This document shows, in pieces, positions 16,716 through 24,224 of a stretch of DNA of 64,000 bases. Both the position numbers and the translations under genes were made by a program. The notes beneath the pieces are model-generated. The model saw only the letters and a list, made by a program, of their open reading frames with translations. It did no database searches and had not been told where the DNA came from. Every line of letters begins with the position of its first letter. Positions within the stretch are counted from its first letter, which is position 1. Source of the DNA: Insolitispirillum peregrinum (GTDB lineage Bacteria; Pseudomonadota; Alphaproteobacteria; Rhodospirillales; Rhodospirillaceae); the NCBI RefSeq assembly GCF_900156605.1, contig NZ_FTOA01000011.1, positions 1-64,000 of the forward strand, written 5' to 3'.

Positions 16716-18140
16716 ATGTCAACGTCCCTTGCCCCCTATCACGCGCTGGTCTGGTTGCGGGATGATCTGCGCACCGATGACCATCCGGCCTTGACCGAAG
16801 CCATCCGGCTGGCTCGCCAGCACAATGGCCGGGTGACGGCGGTCTACATTCTGGACGAAGCCCTGTGGTCGCGCCCTCTGGGCGGGGCCAGCCGCTGGTG
16901 GCTGCATCACAGTCTGGCGGCATTGGCCGATGATTTGCAGCGGTTGGGAGTCCCGTTGGTCCTGCGGCAAGGCGACCTGCGGCAGCAGTTGGCCGATGTG
17001 GTGCGGCAAGGCAGCGTGCAGGCAGTGCTGTGCAACCGTGGCCAGACGCCGTTCCTGCGCCGCTGTGAGGCCGCCGCGCGCGAGGCTTTGGAGCCGCTGG
17101 GCTGCCCCCTGCTGGCCGGTGGCGGTGAACTGATGGTCGAGCCGGACAAAATCCTGACTGGCAGTGGTCAGCCGTACCGGGTGTTCACGCCGTTCTGGAA
17201 GGCGTTGTCTCAGCATCACCAACCAAAAGCCCCGCTGCCCGAGCCAGAGGCGCTGGGGCCCGGTGTTGCCCCGGTGATCAGTGGGCTGACGCTGGCCAGT
17301 CTGGCCCTTTTGCCGAGCACGCCCGACTGGGCCGGGGGGCTGCGGAAGAGCTGGCAGCCGGGGCAGGCCGGGGCACGGCGCTGCCTTGATGCCTTTTTAC
17401 AGGGATCGGTCGCCCGCTATGGCAGTCAGCGCGATTTTCCGGCGCAACCGGCGACCTCGCGCCTGTCGCCGCACTTGCGCTTTGGAGAACTGTCTCCCCG
17501 CCGCCTGTGGGATGCGGTGATCGCCCTGCATGGGGCCGACGGCATGCCGTTTTTGCGGGAAGTCGGCTGGCGGGAGTTCAACCATCATCTGCTGTTCCAG
17601 TGGCCCGAGATGGCAACCGTGCCGCTGAAGCCCGAATTTACCCGCTTTCCGTGGCGCGATGACCAGCGGGAGTTTCAGCGCTGGTGCCGCGGACTGACCG
17701 GCTTTCCCATTGTCGATGCCGGTCAGCGCGAGCTGTGGCAGACCGGCTGGATGCACAACCGCGTCCGGATGATCGTCGCCTCGTTTCTGGTCAAGGACCT
17801 GCTGTTGCCGTGGCAATGGGGCGAAGAATGGATGTGGGACACGCTGGTTGATGCCTGTCCGGCCAACAATCCGGGAAACTGGCAGTGGGTATCCGGCTGT
17901 GGGGCCGATGCCGCTCCCTATTTCCGGGTGTTCAATCCGTCATTGCAGGCGGCAAAGTTTGACTCCGATGGCCTTTATCAACGGCGCTGGGTGCCAGAGT
18001 CCGCCGCACCGGGCGATGACCTGTTTGCCGCCGCCAGCACCCGCCGCCGCTATCCCCTGCCGATGCTGGACCATGGGGCCGCCCGTGACCGTGCGCTGGC
18101 CGCGCTGGCCAGCCTGAAACCTGATCCAGATACTGTGTAA
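16716..18140 (+). CDS. phrB: Deoxyribodipyrimidine photolyase
   Basis: The 474-residue enzyme repairs cyclobutane pyrimidine dimers using blue light and FAD. The N-terminal Rossmann-like antenna domain starts ALVWLRDDLRTDDHPAL. The C-terminal FAD domain has GWREFNHHLLFQWPEM, the highly conserved GFPIVDAGQRELWQTGWMHNRVRM block, and WDTLVDACPANNPGNWQWVSGCGADAAPYFRVFNP. The Trp residues of the electron-transfer chain appear retained. The length is normal for class I photolyase. The longer open frame from 16209 is an antisense-like extension inside the previous gene; ATG 16716 starts the conserved domain. Confidence 0.93.
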   Translation: MSTSLAPYHALVWLRDDLRTDDHPALTEAIRLARQHNGRVTAVYILDEALWSRPLGGASRWWLHHSLAALADDLQRLGVPLVLRQGDLRQQLADVVRQGSVQAVLCNRGQTPFLRRCEAAAREALEPLGCPLLAGGGELMVEPDKILTGSGQPYRVFTPFWKALSQHHQPKAPLPEPEALGPGVAPVISGLTLASLALLPSTPDWAGGLRKSWQPGQAGARRCLDAFLQGSVARYGSQRDFPAQPATSRLSPHLRFGELSPRRLWDAVIALHGADGMPFLREVGWREFNHHLLFQWPEMATVPLKPEFTRFPWRDDQREFQRWCRGLTGFPIVDAGQRELWQTGWMHNRVRMIVASFLVKDLLLPWQWGEEWMWDTLVDACPANNPGNWQWVSGCGADAAPYFRVFNPSLQAAKFDSDGLYQRRWVPESAAPGDDLFAAASTRRRYPLPMLDHGAARDRALAALASLKPDPDTV

Positions 18141-18153
18141 GGATATCCTGCCG

Positions 18154-19155
18154 ATGAGCGGAACCACCCCTGCCGAGCATCCCTTTGCGGCTTTTGTCCG
18201 TATTCTGGGCAAAGGACCGAACCTGTCGCGGGCCATGACCAGCGAAGAAACCGAAACGGCGGTGCGGATGATCATGCGGGGCGAGGTTCGCCCCGAGCAA
18301 CTGGGGGCCTTTCTGTGCCTGATGCGGGTGAAGACCGAAACGCCGGAGGAAGTGGCCGGGTTCGTGCGGGGCATCCGGGCCGAGCTGAGCGTGCCGACAC
18401 AGCGCCCGCCGGTTGATCTCGACTGGTCGAGTTGGGCGGGCAAGGCGCGGCAACTGCCGTGGTTCCTGCTGGCGGCGTTGGCGCTGGCGGCGCAGGGGGT
18501 GCGGATTTTCATGCACGGGGCGGAACACCATACCGCTGGCCGGGTCTATACCAGCGAGGCTCTGGTGGCGCTGGGAGTGGCGACGGCAGGCAGTCTGGAA
18601 CAGGCCGCTGCCGCGCTGGAACAGCACAATTTCGCCTATGTCACCTTGCCTGCGATCAGTCCCCGCCTGCACGAGATCATGGAGTTGCGCCAGATTTTGG
18701 GCGTGCGCTCGCCGCTGCACACCGTCGGGCGCAAGCTGAACATCTTTGATGCTCCGGCGCAGATTCTGGCGGTGACCCATCCCCCCTATCTGCCGGTTCA
18801 CCAGCAGGCCGCCCATCTGCTGGGACAGCCCAAAGTGGCGATTTTCAAGGGCGAGGGCGGCGAGGTCGAGCGTCGTCCGCACAAGCCCTGTACGGTCTAT
18901 CGTGTTGATGGCGAGCTGGCCTGTGAGGACGAATGGCCCGCCCTGACCGCTATCACTCCCCCCAAGGATGAGGTGATGGACCTTGGCCGCCTGCTGGCCG
19001 TCTGGCAGGGGCAGAGCGATCCCCATGCCGAAGCGACCATCACCGGCACCATGGCCATTGTGCTGCACCTGACCGGGCGCGCGGCCAGTCAGTCAGAAGC
19101 GCAAGCGATGGCGGAAACAATGTGGGCGGAGCGGCCGGAGCGCCCCGTGGCCTGA
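18154..19155 (+). CDS. TrpD-like glycosyltransferase family protein (YbiB type)
   Basis: The 333-residue protein has the anthranilate phosphoribosyltransferase fold. The N-terminal helical domain carries LSRAMTSEETETAVRMIMRGEVRPEQLGAFLCLMRVKTETPEEVAGF, the typical TrpD/thymidine phosphorylase N-domain. The phosphoribosyl-binding motifs are degenerate (for example MHGAEHHTAGRVYTSEAL instead of KHGNR..SS), as in YbiB. YbiB proteins bind nucleic acid and are not tryptophan biosynthetic. A KxE-rich segment KGEGGEVERRPHKPC is conserved in the subfamily. It lies 13 bp after the photolyase gene, with AAGGAT upstream, so the two may be co-transcribed in a DNA-damage context. Confidence 0.8.
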   Translation: MSGTTPAEHPFAAFVRILGKGPNLSRAMTSEETETAVRMIMRGEVRPEQLGAFLCLMRVKTETPEEVAGFVRGIRAELSVPTQRPPVDLDWSSWAGKARQLPWFLLAALALAAQGVRIFMHGAEHHTAGRVYTSEALVALGVATAGSLEQAAAALEQHNFAYVTLPAISPRLHEIMELRQILGVRSPLHTVGRKLNIFDAPAQILAVTHPPYLPVHQQAAHLLGQPKVAIFKGEGGEVERRPHKPCTVYRVDGELACEDEWPALTAITPPKDEVMDLGRLLAVWQGQSDPHAEATITGTMAIVLHLTGRAASQSEAQAMAETMWAERPERPVA

Positions 19156-19303
19156 TAGCGGCCCCCGGAAAAAAGCCGACGGTTTCAAGATGACAAGATG
19201 GTTACCCTTTTGGTTGCTCTCTTGTCGGTCTGGGGTAAAGCTTGCATTCTGCACTGCAGCATGTAATGCCTTTCGGGGGCTTGGCGTGCGTTGAACCTGA
19301 TGC

Positions 19304-19481
19304 CACAGTACACGACAGTTTGAAAACAAGAGCGGGCTGCCGCCCGAACCTCTCGGGGCCTGAGGCCCCGAACCCCCATTTTCTCTTTTATGATCAAAGG
19401 AATGGGGTCTGGGGCCGACTGGCCCCAGCGAGGTGTGGAGCAGCGCTCCACGTCCTTGTTTTCTTACTGTCGTCTACTGTG
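19304..19481. repeat. Dispersed palindromic element, family A, copy 2, with terminal inverted repeats
   Basis: The ends are 27-bp imperfect inverted repeats (CACAGTACACGACAG... and ...CTGTCGTCTACTGTG, about three mismatches). Inside lie GCGGGCTGCCGCCCG, CGGGGCCTGAGGCCCCG, CTGGGGCCGACTGGCCCCAG and GTGGAGCAGCGCTCCAC. No ORF is present. The structure is like a MITE or a compound repetitive intergenic palindrome. Confidence 0.75.
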
Positions 19482-19520
19482 ACCTGATGCAGGCACGCTG
19501 GTCTAAGCTTTTGTTATGTC

Positions 19521-19620
19521 GCATTGTTTTTGCGAAAACCGGTTCCCACTTTTCGCACAATGCAGGTTTTTCGTGCCGCATTGTTTTTGCGAAAACCGGT
19601 TCTCACTTTTCGCACAATGC
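19521..19620. repeat. Two tandem copies of the ~43 bp hairpin family B (type I)
   Basis: Copies at 19521-19563 and 19578-19620 both begin GCATTGTTTTTGCGAAAACC and end TTTTCGCACAATGC. Each can fold into a hairpin with GCATTGT/ACAATGC and TGCGAAAA/TTTTCGCA arms. They differ by one base in the loop. The second copy ends 17 bp before the GTG start of the transporter gene, so the pair occupies its promoter or leader region. Confidence 0.8.
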
Positions 19621-19637
19621 TCTAGGGGGGAAGACGC

Positions 19638-21320
19638 GTGCTCGGACAGCTGTTGACCGGCTTTAATCCCATCGTTCAGGCGTTGCTGGCCTTGTGTCTA
19701 GCCGCAACGCTGGGGCTGGCGTTGGGAAATCTGAAGATTAAGGGCGTCGGACTGGGGATCGGCGGGGTGCTGTTTGCCGGCATCTTTCTGGGATCGCTGG
19801 GCATGCGCGGCAACCATGAGGTGATGGACTTCCTGAAGGAATTCGGCCTGATCCTGTTCGTTTATACCATTGGCGTACAGGTCGGGCCGGGGTTCTTTTC
19901 CAGTCTGCGCAAGGCAGGGATTGCCCTCAATGGCTGGGCGGCGCTGATTGTGGTGCTGGGGGTTCTGACCGCGCTGGGCGTTCACTGGCTGGCCGACATT
20001 CCGGTGCCGGTGGTGTTGGGGTTGTTTTCCGGGGCGGTGACCAACACCCCGTCACTGGCGGCCGGACAGCAGATGTTGGGGCAGATTGGCGTAACCGGCG
20101 AAGACCTGACCCTGCCGGGGATGGGCTATGCGGTGGCCTATCCGTTTGGCATCGCCGGTATCCTGATTTCGATGGCGGTGGTAAAATTGGTCTTTCGCGC
20201 CAATCCCGAGGCCGAGGCCGAGGCCTTTGAGCAGGCCCGACGGTCAAAAACGGCCCGGATCGACACCCTGAACGTGCGCCTGACCAATCCCAATCTGGAC
20301 GGCCTGCGGCTGTCGGACATGCCGGGGGTCGAGCAGTTGGGGGTGGTGGTCAGCCGGGTGTTGCGGCAAGGCACCGAGGGCCATGTCGAAATCCCGCACC
20401 CTGACACCTTGTTGCACACCGGCGATGTGGTGCTGGTGGTCGGGACGCCGGAAAAGCTGCGGGCTGCCCGGCTGATTCTGGGCGAAGAAGCCGCTGATGC
20501 CGACCTGAAGGCGATGGATGAAGACGTGCGCTGGGAACGGATGGTGGTGACCAATTCGCACGTTCTCGGCAAGTCGGTGGGGGAACTGGACCTGCTGACT
20601 CGATACGATATCGTTATATCCCGGCTAGTTCGTTCCGGGATCGAACTGGTTCCCGGCCCGCATCTGCATTTGCAGTTTGGGGATATCCTGACCGTCATCG
20701 GGAGCCCGCCCAACATCCGGCACGTTACCAGTGTGCTGGGAAATTCGGAAAAACTGCTGCAACAGGCCCAGATCATGCCGATTTTCATCGGCATCGCGCT
20801 GGGCGTGCTGCTGGGCTCCATCCCGCTGGCCATTCCCGGTATGCCGGCAGCCCTGAAGCTGGGGCTGGCGGGCGGGCCGTTGCTGGCGGCGCTGATTCTG
20901 TCGCGGGTGGGGCATCTGGGGCCGCTGGTCTGGTTCATGCCGCCCAGTGCCAACCACGTCTTGCGTGAAATCGGGATTGTGCTGTTCCTTGCTGTGGTTG
21001 GATTGAATTCCGGCGAACATTTCGTTGAGGTGCTGGTCCACGGCGAAGGACTGCACTGGATGATGTGGGCGGCGCTGATCACCCTGTTGCCCTTGCTGGT
21101 GGTGGGGTTGTGCGCCCGGCTGTTTGGCAAGCAGAATTATCTGACCATCTGCGGTTTGCTGGCCGGGTCGATGACCGATCCTCCGGCATTGGCCTTTGCC
21201 AATGCGGTGGCTCCGTCCGAAGCGCCGTCGCTGGCCTATGCCACCGTCTATCCGCTGGTGATGTGCCTGCGCATCATTGCCCCGCAGGTGATGGTGTTGA
21301 TCCTGATGGGCAGTCTGTAG
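19638..21320 (+). CDS. AspT/YidE family transporter with TrkA_C domains
   Basis: The 560-residue membrane protein has the aspartate:alanine exchanger-family layout: TM repeat, two central RCK/TrkA_C regulatory domains (~205-375), second TM repeat. The family signatures are GAVTNTPSLAAGQQ in the first half and GSMTDPPALAFAN in the second. E. coli relatives are YidE and YbjL; the substrate is unknown. It starts with GTG 19638 behind a strong AGGGGGGAA ribosome-binding site. Its 3' end overlaps the convergent regulator gene by 47 bp. Confidence 0.87.
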   Translation: MLGQLLTGFNPIVQALLALCLAATLGLALGNLKIKGVGLGIGGVLFAGIFLGSLGMRGNHEVMDFLKEFGLILFVYTIGVQVGPGFFSSLRKAGIALNGWAALIVVLGVLTALGVHWLADIPVPVVLGLFSGAVTNTPSLAAGQQMLGQIGVTGEDLTLPGMGYAVAYPFGIAGILISMAVVKLVFRANPEAEAEAFEQARRSKTARIDTLNVRLTNPNLDGLRLSDMPGVEQLGVVVSRVLRQGTEGHVEIPHPDTLLHTGDVVLVVGTPEKLRAARLILGEEAADADLKAMDEDVRWERMVVTNSHVLGKSVGELDLLTRYDIVISRLVRSGIELVPGPHLHLQFGDILTVIGSPPNIRHVTSVLGNSEKLLQQAQIMPIFIGIALGVLLGSIPLAIPGMPAALKLGLAGGPLLAALILSRVGHLGPLVWFMPPSANHVLREIGIVLFLAVVGLNSGEHFVEVLVHGEGLHWMMWAALITLLPLLVVGLCARLFGKQNYLTICGLLAGSMTDPPALAFANAVAPSEAPSLAYATVYPLVMCLRIIAPQVMVLILMGSL

Positions 21321-22632
21321 CCGTCGCAATCAGACGGCGCAGTGTTTCCAGCCCCGCCCGCAACTGATCCTGCGGCGGGGCCGACAGTGCCAGCCGCACC
21401 GCAGGGGGCGCATGGTGGTTGCTGAGGGTGAAGGCGCTGGCGGGCAGCAGCGCCATCCCGTGCCGGGCAGCGGTTTCGACCAGTGCCTCTGCTCGCCAGC
21501 CCGGAGGCAGGTGCAGCCACAGATGATAGGCCCGAGGATCGGCCTGCCATGACAAGCCTGCCAGACAGTGCCGGGCGATCGCTTGACGGTCACGGGCATC
21601 CTGCCGTTTTTCCCGGCTGATGCTCTCTGCGGTGCCATCGCCGATCACCTGCAAGGCCACCGCCAATGGAACTCCGGCAGCGGACCAGCCGCCAGCGCGG
21701 ATGCTGTGATGGAGGCGGGGAGCAATCGCCGCCGGAGCCGAGACAATCCCGAGGGTCAATCCGGGGGCAATCCGCTTGGAAAAGCTTTCCACATAGATCA
21801 CCTGCTGCGGGGCGAAGGCGGCCAGCGGCGGATCATCGGTCAGGAAGCCATAGGTGGCGTCCTCAATGGCTGGCAAGCCGGTCGCGTGCAACAGGTTGGC
21901 GATGGCCTGTTTGCGCGCCGGGTCCATACTGATTCCCAGTGGATTGTGCAGGCAGGGTTGCAGATACAGCCCTTTGAGCGGTGCTGTCTGCTGGTGCTGA
22001 GCGATGGCTTCGGGCAGGACGCCGTACTGGTCCATTGCCAAGGGAACCACAGTGATCCCCAGTTGGGTCGCAATGCTTTGCAGGGCCGGATAGGTCAGGG
22101 CTTCCGCCCCAATGCGCTCGCCGGGGTTGGCGATGGCGGCCAGTGCGGCAGCGATGGCTTGGCGACCATTGCCGGTAAAGGCGAGGGAGTCCGCTGCGGG
22201 CTGCCAGCCTCCCCGCGCCAGAAAGCGGCTGGCGATGGTGCGCGCCTGTGGGGTGGCGGTGGCTCCGATTGGCTTCAGGGCATGGTGGATGGTATCGGGG
22301 CGCAGGGCGCGGTGCAGGGCGGCGGCAATGGTGTGCCCCTGATGCGGCAGCAGGGGAAAATTCAGTTCCAGATCCAGCGCGGCCGGACTGGGTTCGGTCA
22401 GCGCCGGATGCGACTGCGCCAGAGCCGAGCGCACATAGGTGCCGCGACCAACCTCGCCGGTGACCAGACCCCGACGGCGCAGCTCGGCATAGACCCGGCT
22501 GGCGGTCGAGGCGGCAATACCACGTTGATAGGCAAAGTCGCGCTGTGGCGGCAAACGGTCACCGGGGGCGAGCTGGCCGCTGGCAATCTCTGCGGCCAGT
22601 GAATCGGCAAGGGTCAGGTAGTCAGCGATCAT
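21274..22632 (-). CDS. MocR/PdxR-family transcriptional regulator (GntR HTH plus aminotransferase-like domain)
   Basis: The 452-residue regulator has an N-terminal GntR winged HTH (~10-75; LPPQRDFAYQRGIAASTASRVYAELRRRGLVTGEVGRGTYV) and a fold-type I aminotransferase-like domain. The PLP lysine would be in YVESFSKRIAPGLTLGIV (SFSK). It is divergent from a LysE-type exporter, the common arrangement in which MocR controls the neighbour. ATG 22632 is preferred; the frame can extend only to a TTG at 22650 inside the putative operator. Confidence 0.9.
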   Translation of the reverse strand: MIADYLTLADSLAAEIASGQLAPGDRLPPQRDFAYQRGIAASTASRVYAELRRRGLVTGEVGRGTYVRSALAQSHPALTEPSPAALDLELNFPLLPHQGHTIAAALHRALRPDTIHHALKPIGATATPQARTIASRFLARGGWQPAADSLAFTGNGRQAIAAALAAIANPGERIGAEALTYPALQSIATQLGITVVPLAMDQYGVLPEAIAQHQQTAPLKGLYLQPCLHNPLGISMDPARKQAIANLLHATGLPAIEDATYGFLTDDPPLAAFAPQQVIYVESFSKRIAPGLTLGIVSAPAAIAPRLHHSIRAGGWSAAGVPLAVALQVIGDGTAESISREKRQDARDRQAIARHCLAGLSWQADPRAYHLWLHLPPGWRAEALVETAARHGMALLPASAFTLSNHHAPPAVRLALSAPPQDQLRAGLETLRRLIATATDCPSGSTPSPAGQ

Positions 22633-22670
22633 ATATTGCACCGAGAGCAATGTTCATATTGCACCGAGAG
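22633..22670. promoter_or_regulatory. Direct repeats, candidate MocR operator
   Basis: ATATTGCACCGAGAG occurs twice as a perfect direct repeat, at 22633-22647 and 22656-22670, 23 bp start to start (about two helical turns). It fills the gap between the divergent regulator and exporter genes. MocR/PdxR-type regulators are known to bind direct repeats in such positions, so this is the likely operator. Confidence 0.7.
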
Positions 22671-22732
22671 GATAACAGAAGGCACCCTGCATGGGCCATC
22701 GCGATGAGCCATATCCATTCCCCCGGAGAACG

Positions 22733-23359
22733 ATGATGGTTCCGCTTGCTTCCCTGAGTGCCTTTGCGGCCCTTGCCCTTGGTATGGTGCTGACGCCCGG
22801 CCCGAACATGATTTATCTGCTGACCCGCTCGCTCTGTCAGGGCCGAGCGGCGGGGGTGGTCTCCCTGTTGGGGGTGGCGACCGGCTTTGTCGTCTACATG
22901 CTGGCGGCGTCGTTTGGGGTCAGCGCACTGCTGTTGGCCGTTCCCCATGCCTACCGGGCGGTTCAACTCGCCGGGGCCGCCTATTTGCTGTATCTGGCCT
23001 GGGGGGCATTGAAGCCCGGTGGGCGCAACGTGCTGGCGGTGCGGCAGGATGTGCAGGCTGAAACGCCGCTCCGGTTGTTCATCACCGGGCTGTTGACCAA
23101 TCTGCTCAATCCGAAAATTGCCGTGCTGTATGTCTCGCTATTGCCGCAATTCATTGACCCAGCGCGCGGCAGCGTGTTGCAGCAAAGTTTGCTGCTGGGG
23201 ACGGTGCAGATTCTGATCAGTGTATCGGTGAACCTGTCGCTGGTTCTGTCAGCTGGACCGCTGTCCCGCGGGCTGTCCGGGCGGCCCGTCTGGCTGGTCT
23301 GCCAGCGCTGGCTGATGGGGATCGCGCTGATCGTGTTGTCGGTGCGGATGGTGGTCTAG
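22733..23359 (+). CDS. LysE/RhtB family amino-acid exporter
   Basis: The ~208-residue membrane protein has six predicted TM helices. The family motif is GMVLTPGPNMIYLLTRSLCQGRAAGVVSLLGVATG near the N-terminus, followed by AGAAYLLYLAWGALKPGG and LLTNLLNPKIAVLYVSLLPQF, both characteristic of LysE/RhtB proteins. It probably exports an amino acid or derivative. ATG 22733 (CGGAGAA upstream) is preferred over the ATG at 22691. The adjacent MocR-like gene is the likely regulator. Confidence 0.9.
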   Translation: MMVPLASLSAFAALALGMVLTPGPNMIYLLTRSLCQGRAAGVVSLLGVATGFVVYMLAASFGVSALLLAVPHAYRAVQLAGAAYLLYLAWGALKPGGRNVLAVRQDVQAETPLRLFITGLLTNLLNPKIAVLYVSLLPQFIDPARGSVLQQSLLLGTVQILISVSVNLSLVLSAGPLSRGLSGRPVWLVCQRWLMGIALIVLSVRMVV

Positions 23360-23385
23360 GCCCCGGATCCCATTGATTTGATATT

Positions 23386-23480
23386 TAGAGCGTTTTCACA
23401 CCGAGCGAAAACGCTCTTTCCTTTTAGTGCCGCATTTTCCGAGCCGTTGACCGGAGACGGTCAACTTGAAAATGCTCTAA
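23386..23480. repeat. Dispersed ~95 bp palindromic element, family C, copy 1
   Basis: The element holds two hairpins: AGAGCGTTTTC..GAAAACGCTCT and TTGACCGGAGACGGTCAA, plus the outer pair GCATTTTC/GAAAATGC. A near-identical copy lies inverted at 48061-48153. Its right edge supplies the TAG stop codon of the minus-strand gene ending at 23477. Confidence 0.8.
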
Positions 23481-24178
23481 TGCAGGGCGTGAATCCGCAC
23501 CATCGCGGCAATATCAGCCTCGGACAGCCCGGCTATAACCTCGGTCACCAAGGGAGCAAAGCCCTTGTTCGCCGACCTGGCCAGCATTTGCTGCACATGG
23601 GCTGGGCGGAGTACATAGGCGAGGCGGATCTGGTCGCGCAGAATACTCTGCTCATCAGCAGACATCAGCGCAGAAAGCTGTAAGCCAACCTCCAGACGAT
23701 CAGCCATGATCGGTGGATACACCCGCCCACTGAACACAGACACTTTCCATGCCTGCAACGCCTGCTGCGGGTTGGAGGACAACCGCAGACGCGCCAGACG
23801 GTTCCACTCGTCCGGGCGCAGCGGCGAGACCTTCAGCAGGCGTTCGAGGGCTTGTGCTTCGTCTGCGTCATGATCAAGACGGGCAATCAGGGTTTGATAA
23901 AAGGCAATGTCGGGCAGCGGAGCAATATCAGCCGCCGCATCCAGCCAAACTCTCGTCTTCGGACGCTCTTCAGCCGAGGGATAGGCCAGAGAACTGTGCA
24001 CCCCCGGCGCCAGTGCCAACAGACCACCGGCAATCAACCGGGGCGTCGCCACCAGCAAAATGCCCACGGCGAGAACGGCAATGGCCCCCAGGACCAGCCG
24101 TTCCCCAAGTATAGGCTTAGACCAGCGCGCGTTAAGTCTGACGCAGGCACGCTGATTTAAATTTTTGTTCTGCTGCAT
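23477..24178 (-). CDS. Membrane-anchored protein of the polysaccharide locus, unknown function
   Basis: The protein has about 233 residues. One TM helix (LVLGAIAVLAVGILLVATPRLIAGGLLAL) is followed by a soluble helical domain rich in Ala/Leu/Arg that resembles TPR-like repeats (FYQTLIARLDHDADEAQALERLLKVSPLRPDEWNRLARLRLSSNPQQALQAWKVSVF). The start is uncertain: the only ATG near the TM helix (24178) lies inside a family B hairpin and has no ribosome-binding site, so the repeat may have been inserted over the original start region. It follows the autokinase gene on the same strand, which suggests a role in exopolysaccharide export. Confidence 0.55.
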   Translation of the reverse strand: MQQNKNLNQRACVRLNARWSKPILGERLVLGAIAVLAVGILLVATPRLIAGGLLALAPGVHSSLAYPSAEERPKTRVWLDAAADIAPLPDIAFYQTLIARLDHDADEAQALERLLKVSPLRPDEWNRLARLRLSSNPQQALQAWKVSVFSGRVYPPIMADRLEVGLQLSALMSADEQSILRDQIRLAYVLRPAHVQQMLARSANKGFAPLVTEVIAGLSEADIAAMVRIHALH

Positions 24179-24217
24179 TGGTGCTGCGAAAACCGGCTCC
24201 CACTTTTCGCACAATGC
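24175..24217. repeat. Family B (type I) hairpin between two EPS genes
   Basis: It begins GCATTGGTGCTGCGAAAACC and ends TTTTCGCACAATGC, the same hairpin as at 19521 and 19578. It ends 8 bp before the stop codon of the autokinase gene and overlaps the presumed start of the next gene. Confidence 0.75.
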
Positions 24218-24224
24218 TCTCAGC

